Origin: JAVBNH01 sp031551635
GTDB taxonomy: Bacteria; Bacillota; Clostridia; Oscillospirales; Acutalibacteraceae
Direction of reading: 5' to 3'
Length of the DNA: 64,000 bases
Assembly: GCA_031551635.1 (NCBI GenBank)
Contig: JAVBNH010000019.1
Span: forward strand, 62,001-126,000
Part shown: in pieces, positions 1-8,410 of the stretch
Numbering within the stretch: position 1 is the first letter of the stretch
Layout of the letters: each line of letters opens with the position of its first letter
Translations under genes and position numbers: made by a program
Notes under the pieces: generated by a model
The model's database searches: none
Told to the model about the DNA's origin: nothing
Seen by the model: only the letters and a program-made list of their open reading frames with translations

Positions 1-1033
1 CTGTAAGCCGCGAGAGCTTGTCATAAGCCTCACTTATCTGCTGTTGCGAGAGCTCCATATGCTCCATGAGCCGCAACAATGTCCAGCCGTGAACCGGCGG
101 CTTGCAATAATTGTAAGACAGTGTCGTGTCAGTTATACAGTCCGGTAGACGTCCGGTTTTGTCCTGAAAATCAAATGCCACCATAAATTGCTCCCATGCC
201 ATCCCGGGATTACCATAAACAAGAGACAGGGCGTTGAAGCAGTGATCCCAGCTCCAGAGCGCCGACATCCAGTTTTTTGACATAAGCATGGCGTCCCGCT
301 TGAGCTGACCTGATTTTTTTACATATGCCGACCAGTTCACATATGCCGCGAGCAGCCTTGTCTCGCTGTATTCCTCAGGCACCTCCGGCGTCAAGGCGCA
401 AAAAGCTTCAAAGCTTTCGCCTGCGTTTTTTCGCGCGGTATCGTAATCAACGCTGAAGGTTTTCGGCTCCCATTCGGGATTGACCTCCTCCAGAACCGCC
501 GCAAATATGCCGTTTTCGCAAATAAAATCCAAACAACAACTGACCGCGCTCCTGCCGCGCCAATCCTGTGTCGCCTCTGCCCTGCCGCTTAACGCATGGG
601 CGAGGTACCTACTCGGGTTTCTGTGCACATTCAGCATGTAGTTCATATCACTTCCGTGCATACACTCATGAATATATCGAAATCCGGAGCAGCCCGGTGT
701 CTGTCGCAGTCGCAGCCCTAAAATATCCCCATTTTTATCTGTCTGTTGTCCTCTTATTACAATTATACCGTCGTTTTCGAAGCAAATTCCTATGTCTCCG
801 AAAGCGGTATGCAAAACAAGCTCCGCAGGGTATGCCTCGCAGGTGAAAGCCAGTTCGCGGGCATTCAAGGTCGGCACAAAATTGCAAACATAGGCGTTCA
901 GAACACCTCCCCTGACAGACTTTAAATAAAGTCCTTCGGGATTTCCCGAATTTTCAAAATTTTCGGGAAGAAAGCAAAAAGCCATATACGCACCCTTGTA
1001 TGAAAAAGGCACCGAAGCAATATCAAAATTCAT
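1..1033 (-). CDS. GH63-like (alpha/alpha)6 glycosidase, partial (C-terminus off the left edge)
   Basis: The frame is open from an ATG at 1033 (good GGAG site upstream) to position 1 with no stop, so about 344 residues are visible and the C-terminus is missing. The N-terminal half looks like a beta-sandwich; the second half carries the helical-toroid signature SALWSWDHCFNA followed by a Q-DKTGRLPD stretch, as in GH63 and amylo-alpha-1,6-glucosidase-type enzymes, where the Asp of WD(H) is a likely catalytic acid. No signal peptide is seen, so it probably acts on oligosaccharides in the cytoplasm. It is divergent from the GH32 gene with a 73-bp shared promoter region, suggesting joint use in sugar breakdown. 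Exact specificity cannot be read. Confidence 0.75.
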   Translation of the reverse strand, partial: MNFDIASVPFSYKGAYMAFCFLPENFENSGNPEGLYLKSVRGGVLNAYVCNFVPTLNARELAFTCEAYPAELVLHTAFGDIGICFENDGIIVIRGQQTDKNGDILGLRLRQTPGCSGFRYIHECMHGSDMNYMLNVHRNPSRYLAHALSGRAEATQDWRGRSAVSCCLDFICENGIFAAVLEEVNPEWEPKTFSVDYDTARKNAGESFEAFCALTPEVPEEYSETRLLAAYVNWSAYVKKSGQLKRDAMLMSKNWMSALWSWDHCFNALSLVYGNPGMAWEQFMVAFDFQDKTGRLPDCITDTTLSYNYCKPPVHGWTLLRLMEHMELSQQQISEAYDKLSRLT

Positions 1034-1106
1034 TTAGATCTCCTTTACTGTTAAATTGCAGATTGTACAAAAAAAGATTTTTTTAATTTGGAAAGGTCAG
1101 TAGATT

Positions 1107-2189
1107 ATGTCAAAAAGATTCAATTACCATTTTGAGCCGAAAAAGGGTTGGATGAATGACCCTAACGGCTTATGTTTCTTCAAAGGGCAATTCCACGCGT
1201 TTTTTCAGCACAATCCGTATAAGAGCGAATGGGGACCGATGCACTGGGGTCACTGTGTCAGCGAGGATTTTATCCACTGGAGCGAGATGCCAATAGCCCT
1301 TTTCCCTGACCGGGACTACGAAAATGACGGCGGCTGCTGGTCAGGCTCGTCGGTGGAAAAAGACGGAAAACTCTACATATTCTACACCTCAGTCGGCAAG
1401 GAATACGGTCAGTCACAGTCCCTAGTCACAACAAGCGACTGCGTTCATTTCGAAAAACATGAGGGGAATCCGGTAATTAAAAATTTTCCGGAGGAAGGCA
1501 GCCCCGATTTCAGAGACCCGAAGGTCACAAAAATCGGCGATTTATACTACATGGTTGTCGCGTCCGGCAAAGAAGGAATCGGGAAAATTCTCTATTACAC
1601 CTCAGCGGATTTGCTGAAATGGGATTATCGCGGCATGCTTTTCGAGAGCAGCGAAATGGGTCGTGTTTTTGAGTGCCCGGACTTCTTTGAGTTTAAGGGC
1701 AAATACATTCTGCTCTTTTCGATGGTTGACCACCCGAAAAAGTCGCTGATGATGATTTACGGTGATTTTGACGGGGAAACCTTCACACCTATATCTTACC
1801 ACACTCCTGAGACCGGACCGCATTTTTACGCTCCGCAGACCTTTTTGCACGGCGACGGCAGAAGAATAATCATCGGCTGGATGCACGCCTTCGGCAAAAT
1901 CCTTGAATACAGCGAAACCGCGGGAGGCTTCACCGTGCCGCGCGAAATAAAAATGATAAACGGCAGGCTCTGCACATACCCTGTAAAGGAAGCTCACCGG
2001 TTTTTTAATAAATCCGATGAGCTCGTTAAGGTCAGTGAAAACAGGGTTGAAATACTGCAGGACGAGCTTGATTTTCCCATCGTTTATGACGGTGAGGTCA
2101 AAAGCGTCGAAATCCTGCGCGACGAAAAGGTAATTGAGGTCTTTATCAACGGCGGCGAGGAATCAATGGTATATTGGTTTGCCCCCTAA
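1107..2189 (+). CDS. GH32 beta-fructofuranosidase/levanase-like, short form
   Basis: Hydrolyses terminal beta-fructosides (sucrose, fructo-oligosaccharides or levan), a family inference. All three GH32 signatures are present: WMNDPNG at residues 15-21 (D18 nucleophile), RDP at 136-138 (transition-state stabiliser) and EC at 189-190 (E189 acid/base). The protein is 360 residues, shorter than the usual ~480-500. The five-blade propeller seems complete but the C-terminal beta-sandwich is cut down to a short tail containing IEVFINGG, which resembles the family's last strands. No signal peptide, so cytoplasmic. It starts at ATG with an AAAGG site. It is divergent from the GH63-like gene and ends 35 bp from the convergent GH92 gene across a heptamer array. 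Confidence 0.9.
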   Translation: MSKRFNYHFEPKKGWMNDPNGLCFFKGQFHAFFQHNPYKSEWGPMHWGHCVSEDFIHWSEMPIALFPDRDYENDGGCWSGSSVEKDGKLYIFYTSVGKEYGQSQSLVTTSDCVHFEKHEGNPVIKNFPEEGSPDFRDPKVTKIGDLYYMVVASGKEGIGKILYYTSADLLKWDYRGMLFESSEMGRVFECPDFFEFKGKYILLFSMVDHPKKSLMMIYGDFDGETFTPISYHTPETGPHFYAPQTFLHGDGRRIIIGWMHAFGKILEYSETAGGFTVPREIKMINGRLCTYPVKEAHRFFNKSDELVKVSENRVEILQDELDFPIVYDGEVKSVEILRDEKVIEVFINGGEESMVYWFAP

Positions 2190-2196
2190 ATAAACC

Positions 2197-2235
2197 CTAC
2201 CCCCTATCACCTATCTCCTACCACCTATCTCCTTA
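2197..2235. repeat. heptamer tandem array (CTATCTC subfamily)
   Basis: Five to six 7-bp units such as ctatcac, ctatctc, ctaccac, ctatctc lie between two convergent genes. On the minus strand the units read GGAGATA/GGTGATA; they encode the last residues and the TAG stop (2225-2227) of the GH92 gene. Same period as the other arrays but a different consensus, shared with the array at 21214. Confidence 0.8.
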
Positions 2236-4558
2236 TCGGGGTATCACTCATTACAAATTCAATCGTACCGCCGTCTTTTATCTGCGAATGATAAAGATAT
2301 TCGGCGGGGTTCATATCAACGCCATTAACACTGACGCTCTTTACATAAACATTCTTTTCTGACTGGTTTTCGGCGCTGATTGTCAGTGTTTTGCCGCCGC
2401 CCAAATCGATAACTGCGTTGTCGACTACGGGGGAGCCGAACCAGTATCTGTCAGTGCCCGCGACGGGATAAATACCCATTGCCGACAGCACATACCAAGC
2501 GCTCAGCGTACCGCCGTCGTCATTGCCGTCAAGCCCGGCGGTCTCAAGGGTGTAACGGTCCTCAAGCGCCCAGCGAACATATTTCTGCGCGAGGTCGGGA
2601 CGTCCGGCGTCGTTAAAGAGATATATCGCATGTATATCATGCTCATTACCGTGCCAGTATCCCGCGCCGGGGTCGAGAGAAGGAAGGGTTGTTTTGGAAT
2701 CCTTTATAAAAGTCTCAAGCTCGCTGATAAAATAATCCTTCGAGCCAAAAAGCTCAATAAGCCCCGATGGATTCTGCGGAACAGACCAGCGCCATTGCCG
2801 CGCGCTGCCCTCGCAATAGCCCTCGGCAAGCTTGTCACCGAAAACATCAGCATAATACGAGGTCATATTCGGGTAAATTTTTACCCAGTTGCCGTCCTTG
2901 TCGCGGGGCTGGAAATATTTCGAATCATTATTAAAAAGCGTCCTGTAATTTTCTGATTTCGCAAGATATTTATCTGTCTCAGCCTTAGGCATTCCGAGCT
3001 TTTCGCCAAGCAGAGCAAGGGAATAATCAGCCCATGCGTACTCAAGGGTATAACTGACCGACTTGCTTGTCTCGTAAGCCGGAACATAACCGAGGCTGTT
3101 ATAATACTCGACCTGTCTGCGACCGTTCGCACCAGTTGCTATGACATTGTCGGAGTCATTTTTCATGTACTCATAAGCCTTCAGCGCGTCCTCGTATGTG
3201 AAGCCCTCAAGACCTTTAAGATAGCTTTCGGCAAGCACCATATTAGCCGGTGAGCCGAACATGCTGCCGGAGTCGCTCGTATTAACAGGCCAGCGCGGCA
3301 AAGCACCGCTGTCAGCCTCGCCCATTAGCAGCAAACTTTTCGCCATATCCAGCTGTTTGTCCGGAGCAAAAAGCGTCAGAAGAGGGTGAAGGGTTCTGTA
3401 GGTATCCCACAACGATAAATCGGTGAAATATTCAAAACCGCCGCCGGTGTTGCCGACCTTTTCGCCGAAACCGAGATAGTCACCGTTCACATCGGTGAAA
3501 TTAGTCGGGGTGAGCATGGTATGATAAAGCGAGGTATAAAAAAGTTTTTTGACAGTTTCATCAGCGGTTTCCACCGAGATTTTCGAAAGAATATTTTCCC
3601 ATTCATCAACCGCTCTTGTTCTGATTTCGGCAAAATCCGCGTCCGCTATTTCCGTCTCAAGATTTAACAGAGCGTTCTGTACGCTTACATAACTCATGGC
3701 AAACTGCATCTCAAGCGGTTTGCCTTTTATATCGCCGAAATTAAGGTTGACACCTGTGTCGTCACCAGAAGCCTCCGCCCTGTTTTTCTCGCTTTTGCCG
3801 TCAATCCATGTTGAAAAGCTCTCGATAGGCTGATTGAAGTGCGCGACAAAATATGCCTTGACACCGCTGAGCAGGTCATCCTCACCCTTGAGCACGCGTC
3901 CCTCGCCGTAAATCATATTGTTCGCGGTGTCAACGGTGATTTTTCCGCCGTTCGCGCCGCCTTTGATAAAGGAGCTAGTCGCGTCTATCCACAGATGGGC
4001 ATCCCTGTCACTAGAGAATGTATATTTATGCACAGCTCCGCGTACTGTCGCCGTCAGCTCAGCCATGCAGCCGATAGTCGGCAGGTTCACGGCATAATAG
4101 CCGGGAGACGCCGTCTCGCTCTCGTGGAGAAAGAGAAGCGGATTTTTAAGCCTCTTCGCGGGGTCGGAGTTACCGGCTGCAGGCGTGACCCTGAAAAAGC
4201 CGCGGTCATTCGCGCCGGTTCCCGCAAGGCGCGTGTGAGAGAAACCCAGCAGGTAATTATGCGAATAAAGATAGCCGGAGTTCCCCATATTAATGAGGTC
4301 AAGACCGCCGACACCGCAGGTATCAGGACCGAGATTTACAGAGCTGAAGGGCACACAGGCGGCGGGATTCAGCATGGCGGCAACCCACGGATAACCGCCT
4401 GTTCCGCTGAACGCCTCAACATACTGCGTATATTCCCCGACCTCCTCAGGCGGCATCTCGACATAGGTTTTCCCCATGGCTCCGGTATTAAAGATTGAGG
4501 TGAACACCATAATTACGCTAAGAATCGCAAGCTGAAGTTTTCTGAAAATAAAACTCAT
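2225..4558 (-). CDS. Secreted GH92 alpha-mannosidase
   Basis: 777 residues with an N-terminal signal peptide (MSFIFRKLQLAILSVIMVF...). GH92 enzymes are calcium-dependent exo-alpha-mannosidases acting on N-glycans or yeast mannan. Family signatures are visible: GFSHTRLAGTG and DRGFFRVTP early in the N-terminal sandwich domain, DTYRTLHPL and PRWPVNTSDSGSM in the helical barrel, YWHGNEHDIH (E is the proposed general acid) and GLDGNDDGGTLSAWYVLS (the aspartates contribute the base and the calcium environment) near the C-terminus. Length is normal for a single-domain GH92. Start ATG follows GGAGGAAG. No dockerin or cell-wall anchor is seen, so it should be released or stay loosely attached. The stop codon lies in a heptamer array. 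Confidence 0.93.
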   Translation of the reverse strand: MSFIFRKLQLAILSVIMVFTSIFNTGAMGKTYVEMPPEEVGEYTQYVEAFSGTGGYPWVAAMLNPAACVPFSSVNLGPDTCGVGGLDLINMGNSGYLYSHNYLLGFSHTRLAGTGANDRGFFRVTPAAGNSDPAKRLKNPLLFLHESETASPGYYAVNLPTIGCMAELTATVRGAVHKYTFSSDRDAHLWIDATSSFIKGGANGGKITVDTANNMIYGEGRVLKGEDDLLSGVKAYFVAHFNQPIESFSTWIDGKSEKNRAEASGDDTGVNLNFGDIKGKPLEMQFAMSYVSVQNALLNLETEIADADFAEIRTRAVDEWENILSKISVETADETVKKLFYTSLYHTMLTPTNFTDVNGDYLGFGEKVGNTGGGFEYFTDLSLWDTYRTLHPLLTLFAPDKQLDMAKSLLLMGEADSGALPRWPVNTSDSGSMFGSPANMVLAESYLKGLEGFTYEDALKAYEYMKNDSDNVIATGANGRRQVEYYNSLGYVPAYETSKSVSYTLEYAWADYSLALLGEKLGMPKAETDKYLAKSENYRTLFNNDSKYFQPRDKDGNWVKIYPNMTSYYADVFGDKLAEGYCEGSARQWRWSVPQNPSGLIELFGSKDYFISELETFIKDSKTTLPSLDPGAGYWHGNEHDIHAIYLFNDAGRPDLAQKYVRWALEDRYTLETAGLDGNDDGGTLSAWYVLSAMGIYPVAGTDRYWFGSPVVDNAVIDLGGGKTLTISAENQSEKNVYVKSVSVNGVDMNPAEYLYHSQIKDGGTIEFVMSDTPIRR

Positions 4559-4572
4559 AATACTTCCTCCGA

Positions 4573-4597
4573 ATTAGAGACTTAGACATTAGAATTA
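4573..4597. repeat. short heptamer array upstream of GH92 gene
   Basis: Three degenerate 7-bp units (agagact, tagacat, tagaatt) lie just upstream of the GH92 start codon. They match the ttagaca variant seen at 57475. Weak on its own; called because of the period and the family. Confidence 0.45.
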
Positions 4598-4856
4598 ATA
4601 TTAAGTATATTGCCATACAAAAGCAATGTCAACAGTTTTTGAAAAATAATTGAATAATATTATACAACATGCTAAATAGAGATTACTATTAACTGCTACG
4701 ATTTTAAGAGTTTGAAAATATACATATAGTAATTATTTTATAATAACTTAAGTGGCTTTAGTTAATTTATAATATATTTTTTCAATATTTAAATACTCTG
4801 GAGCTATATCTTTTAATTAACAAGAACTTAAAATGATATATATTTATAATCTTTTC

Positions 4857-4932
4857 TAACGTGGACTTGGCTTGCCAAGCCCACAACCCAAGTCTTGTTT
4901 ATTATTAAGCTTTCAGCCCACTAAGGTACTAA
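4857..4932 (+). repeat. Dispersed ~75-bp palindromic element, copy A
   Basis: Begins taacgtgg, contains the imperfect hairpin GGACTTGG-cttg-CCAAGCCC, then cacaacccaagtcttg, a T-rich run, attaagctttcagccc and ends ctaaggtactaa. The same order of blocks recurs at 9068, 37677, 37741 and (inverted) 51149. It has no ORF. It sits in the 566-bp A+T-rich gap 4559-5124, in which I see nothing else besides the heptamers and a promoter. Confidence 0.85.
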
Positions 4933-5095
4933 ATTCCTTCAGTAATCTTTATCAGGATAACTCTGCTATATACTTTTATTTCTACCATATAAGTAATTCC
5001 GCTGTATATTTATGCATTTTTTTAAATTTTTATTAACATAATAATTTAATTATAATAAAGCAACAATAAATATTTATTAATTTGATATAATTATA

Positions 5096-5124
5096 TTGAC
5101 AAAGCAATATGATTGTGATAAAAT
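5096..5124 (+). promoter_or_regulatory. Promoter TTGACA-N17-TAAAAT
   Basis: Consensus -35 at 5096-5101 and -10 TAAAAT at 5119-5124 with a 17-bp spacer. Transcription would start near 5131, just ahead of the secreted-peptide reading frame, so the ATG at 5125 cannot be the translated start. Confidence 0.7.
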
Positions 5125-5540
5125 ATGACTTGTAAAAATAAAATTGCAATTTTTAGGTGCTTATATAAAACAACATATGTATTACTAATGTCTGTTGGCG
5201 TAATATTTACCGTAGCGTCAACACCGCCGATCCACATAAAAGTGTAAACATCAGCGAAAATCAATCTTCAGCCGCCTCCGAAAGCGTTTTAGGAACTTAT
5301 AAGTATTTCGGAGGGAAAAATTATGGAACTTCCGATCATAACCTTACTATCAGTTCACAATACTATTCCGGATCCAATGGTTGGGTCTTTGATAAAAAGA
5401 TAAGGGTGACAACAGGATTAACACTTGATGACACTTTAACAACGGTTTATTCCTCGGCACTTTCATGGAGGGTACATTTAGCTCCGTATTCCGTATATAC
5501 TAACGGGTGTAATGGTTACGGATATATATGGTATGCCTAA
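5125..5540 (+). pseudogene. Small secreted peptide gene, apparent frameshift
   Basis: Two reading frames together make one small exported protein. The first frame (through 5188 to about 5222) encodes a hydrophobic, signal-peptide-like stretch, YVLLMSVGVIFTVAST. The second continues with SVNISENQSSAAS and an 84-residue Tyr/Gly/Ser/Asn-rich tail that contains GTYKYFGGKNYG and ends GCNGYGYIWYA before TAA at 5538. The join needs a -1 (or +2) shift near 5217-5225, and no good ATG with a ribosome site is visible after the promoter. It is followed by a perfect hairpin and then an ABC exporter operon, the usual layout for an exported peptide with its transport or immunity genes. It only loosely recalls lactococcin-972-type bacteriocins. 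It could be a decayed gene, a sequencing indel or a programmed shift. Confidence 0.45.
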
Positions 5541-5553
5541 TTAATAATACAGT

Positions 5554-5581
5554 GCCGTATGGCGGATTTCCGCCATACGGC
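5554..5581 (+). terminator. Perfect 12-bp hairpin between peptide gene and ABC operon
   Basis: GCCGTATGGCGG (5554-5565), loop attt, then its exact complement (5570-5581), followed by atttaac with only a weak T tract. Likely a partial terminator that sets the ratio of peptide message to transporter message. Confidence 0.75.
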
Positions 5582-5625
5582 ATTTAACAATAAATAAAAA
5601 AATTAAAAAATGGAGGTGCATTCAT

Positions 5626-7542
5626 ATTTTACGTCGTATTTTTCCTTTGTTTATCCGCGCAAAAGCGCTCAGTATTATCTACGGAGCTTTTATGCTGTTT
5701 ATTATCTATTCAGCGATAAAGCAATCCGCAGGCACAACGCAGGAAATAAACGGCATTTTAGGAGCGCTTTCTTTGCCTATGTCATTTTCTATTTTTGCTT
5801 TTGCGCTGTTTACGTTTTTGTCTTATGAGTTCTTTTGTTTATGCAAACGCTTCCATTTAGAGGAATGTCTGCGCAGCACCCAAAGCGGTCATCAAAGAAT
5901 AATAGCCTCTCAAGCTATATTGATGTCGTTGCTTGTGCTTATTTTTGCAATTTTCATGTCAATCTGGTTAGTATTGCTTTATGCGCGATACCGCGTACAG
6001 GAAACAGAAATTGTTTTTCATTTGCTGCTTAATGTATTATTAAATTTTTGTCTGATTCCCTGTTTTGGCATTTTGCTCGGAATGACTCTGTCTCTTTTGG
6101 TAAAACGCTTGAATGCATATTTAGTTTTAGTTCTTTTTACTCTGCTGGGAAGTCCCGTGGGGGATGGCTTTGGATATGTAACCTATGACTCTTTAGGTAT
6201 CAATCTTTATCCGTTTCTTAATTTTTTCAGCTTATTTCCGCCAAATTTAAACTGGAGCCCGGAGGAAGCCTTTGGTCTGTCAGTTTTACCTTACCGGTGG
6301 GAAATAATCGGCTTTTGGGCATTATTATTGTCGGGTTTGCTGTGCCACGGGCTGATAAGGCGTAAAACATTCGCCCGCAAAGCGGGAGTGTCAGCCGGAC
6401 TTGCGCTGAGCCTATTATGTCTGATTATATTTTTACAGCCCTCTTCGAAATTACTGTTATCAAGTGACGACCCAAAAGAATCTATTATGGCGGATTGGGA
6501 ATATTATTTTATTGATCATCCCGAAGACCGGAAGGCTTCCGCCTTATTCACTATAACCGAATATGATCTCGATATATCGGTGGGTAAAGAATTAAAAACA
6601 ACCGCGACTATCACAGTGGACAGGCAGGACTTGCCTGAGTATCTGTTAACCCTTTATCATGGTTACACACTGAAATCTGTTGCGTCGCAGGACGGTGTGA
6701 AACTGTCTTTCATTCAGGACGGAGACTATATAACGGTAAAAAATCAGGAAAGCCTTAAGATTCAATCGTTACGATTGATATATAAGGGACACTCTCCTGT
6801 TTATTATAGTAACGCACAAGGCATGTATTTGCCGGGCTATTTTCCTTATTATCCGCACAGCGGTCATAGACCGGTTTACGACAGGGATACACAGGGCAGC
6901 GAAAGATTCGTTTTGCCTGAGCCGGTGATGTTCCGGGTCAAAATTGAAAGTAACCGTACTGTTTACAGCAACTTATCTCAAAACGGCGGCAACACATTTT
7001 CGGGAGAATCCACAGGTGTAACGCTTTTATCAGGCTTTTATGATACTATAGAAACGAACGGCGTAACTATTGTATACCCTTATTTAAATACATGGGAATT
7101 CAACGCCCAGGCACTAACAGAGTTTGTTAACAAATATGCCGGAACCCCTATGCTTAAGGATTCAATAAAAACAATTTTTTTGACGCCGGTAATTAATAAT
7201 TCCTCACCATATAACAGATACGCCGCGTTTTCAGACCATCTGCTTCTTTATCAGATTTTAGGAATTGAAAAAGCATATGAAAACCAATTAGCGCAAAGTC
7301 ATAAGTATTCGCTTGATTTCGCATACCGCGCTTATTTGAAAAACCCGGAGGGTGTTCAAAATCTTGCAGCGGATACGAAAGCTAACAGACCTGAGGGCTC
7401 AGGTCCCCTTAGCGTTTATGAATTTCTGATGGATTATTTAGATTTCTACGGCGAAGAAGAAGGACTTTCCCGGATATCTTCATATTTGCAAAATAAAAAC
7501 GATGACAGGCATTGGAGAGAATTTATTAAACAATTTGACTAA
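5626..7542 (+). CDS. ABC-2 type permease with degenerate M1-like ectodomain
   Basis: The protein has about 6-7 hydrophobic segments in its first ~280 residues, then a ~360-residue soluble region that should lie outside the membrane. That region resembles the beta-sandwich and catalytic-domain layout of M1 aminopeptidases fused to ABC-2 permeases (LTLYHGYTLKSV; YLPGYFPYYPHSG), but no HEXXH zinc motif exists anywhere, so it is probably a binding or scaffolding domain. There is no C-terminal membrane segment. Start: a strong TGGAGGTG site (5611-5618) is correctly spaced only from ATT at 5626; the first canonical in-frame codon is TTG at 5647, 28 bp further. First gene of a three-gene exporter operon. 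Family assignment of the ectodomain is tentative. Confidence 0.65.
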   Translation: MLRRIFPLFIRAKALSIIYGAFMLFIIYSAIKQSAGTTQEINGILGALSLPMSFSIFAFALFTFLSYEFFCLCKRFHLEECLRSTQSGHQRIIASQAILMSLLVLIFAIFMSIWLVLLYARYRVQETEIVFHLLLNVLLNFCLIPCFGILLGMTLSLLVKRLNAYLVLVLFTLLGSPVGDGFGYVTYDSLGINLYPFLNFFSLFPPNLNWSPEEAFGLSVLPYRWEIIGFWALLLSGLLCHGLIRRKTFARKAGVSAGLALSLLCLIIFLQPSSKLLLSSDDPKESIMADWEYYFIDHPEDRKASALFTITEYDLDISVGKELKTTATITVDRQDLPEYLLTLYHGYTLKSVASQDGVKLSFIQDGDYITVKNQESLKIQSLRLIYKGHSPVYYSNAQGMYLPGYFPYYPHSGHRPVYDRDTQGSERFVLPEPVMFRVKIESNRTVYSNLSQNGGNTFSGESTGVTLLSGFYDTIETNGVTIVYPYLNTWEFNAQALTEFVNKYAGTPMLKDSIKTIFLTPVINNSSPYNRYAAFSDHLLLYQILGIEKAYENQLAQSHKYSLDFAYRAYLKNPEGVQNLAADTKANRPEGSGPLSVYEFLMDYLDFYGEEEGLSRISSYLQNKNDDRHWREFIKQFD

Positions 7543-7558
7543 AGGGAGGAGTACAATA

Positions 7559-8410
7559 ATGGTACTGGAACTCAAGCAAATAGAAAAATCATTTGGCAGA
7601 AAAAAAGTGTTGCAGTCAGTGGATTTTGTCTTCGACCATGGCATATACGGACTACTGGGGCCGAATGGGGCAGGAAAAACCACCCTGATTCGCTGCATAG
7701 CCCAGTTGTATGCTTTAAATCATGGAAGCATATGCTTTCATGGCTGTGACATTCAATCAGATAAAACATACCGCAACCATTTAGGCTATTTACCGCAAAA
7801 ATTTGGATTGTTTCGCGAGCTGACTGTTTTGGAAATGCTACAGATGCTGGCGGATTTAAAGGGTGTTCCGAATGAAATAATCTTATCTCAAGCGAAGCAT
7901 TGCATTGAAATGGTAAATTTACAAGAGCGCATGCACAGTAAAGTTAAGACCTTATCAGGGGGTATGATACGACGCTTAGGGATAGCTCAAGCGATACTTA
8001 ACGACCCGGAATTAATTCTGTTTGATGAACCTACCGCGGGACTTGACCCTGAAGAACGTCTGCGTTTTAAAAATATTGTTTCACATCTAAAGGGAAAGCG
8101 TACAATTCTAATTTCAACGCATATCGTTGAGGATGTGGAAACACTTTGCGACTGTGTCGCCGTTATGAAAGAGGGAAACATCGCGGCACAGGGTACTTGT
8201 CAGGATATACAGCAGTTCGCGAAGGGTAAGGTATTCGAGCTGCAGGATTCTCAGAAGGATATTCTACAAGGTGACTATTATATACACCGCCAGCTTGAAA
8301 GGGATGGAAAAAAATTGATACAGGCGCTTTCCTCTCAGGCGCAAAATGCTGCGACACCCGTAAAGCCAACAGTTGAGGATGGGTATTTATGCATACTAAA
8401 AAATATATAA
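7559..8410 (+). CDS. ABC transporter ATP-binding protein
   Basis: Energises the ABC-2 permeases on either side. Walker A GPNGAGKTT, Q-loop LPQKFGLF, signature LSGGMIRRLGIAQA, Walker B LILFDEPTAGLDPEE and H-loop STHIVEDVE are all intact. The start is ATG 7559, 7 bp after AAGGGAGGAG; upstream in-frame codons overlap the previous gene. 283 residues, with a short C-terminal extension after the ATPase core as is common for drug or peptide exporters. The 3' end overlaps the next permease gene by 22 bp, so the two are translationally coupled. Substrate unknown; the small secreted peptide upstream is the obvious candidate. Confidence 0.92.
   Translation: MVLELKQIEKSFGRKKVLQSVDFVFDHGIYGLLGPNGAGKTTLIRCIAQLYALNHGSICFHGCDIQSDKTYRNHLGYLPQKFGLFRELTVLEMLQMLADLKGVPNEIILSQAKHCIEMVNLQERMHSKVKTLSGGMIRRLGIAQAILNDPELILFDEPTAGLDPEERLRFKNIVSHLKGKRTILISTHIVEDVETLCDCVAVMKEGNIAAQGTCQDIQQFAKGKVFELQDSQKDILQGDYYIHRQLERDGKKLIQALSSQAQNAATPVKPTVEDGYLCILKNI

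Noticed and set aside
568..846. 92-residue plus-strand frame
   Set aside because: Overlaps the GH63-like coding region antisense; no ribosome site.
3839..4498. 219-residue plus-strand frame inside the GH92 gene
   Set aside because: Shadow of the signal-peptide-bearing GH92 gene; composition is typical of antisense frames.
5125..5540. Firm call of a lactococcin 972 bacteriocin
   Set aside because: Aromatic/Gly-rich style and neighbouring ABC genes fit, but the conserved spacing of the family's W-G and Y-S-N-Y motifs is not clear.
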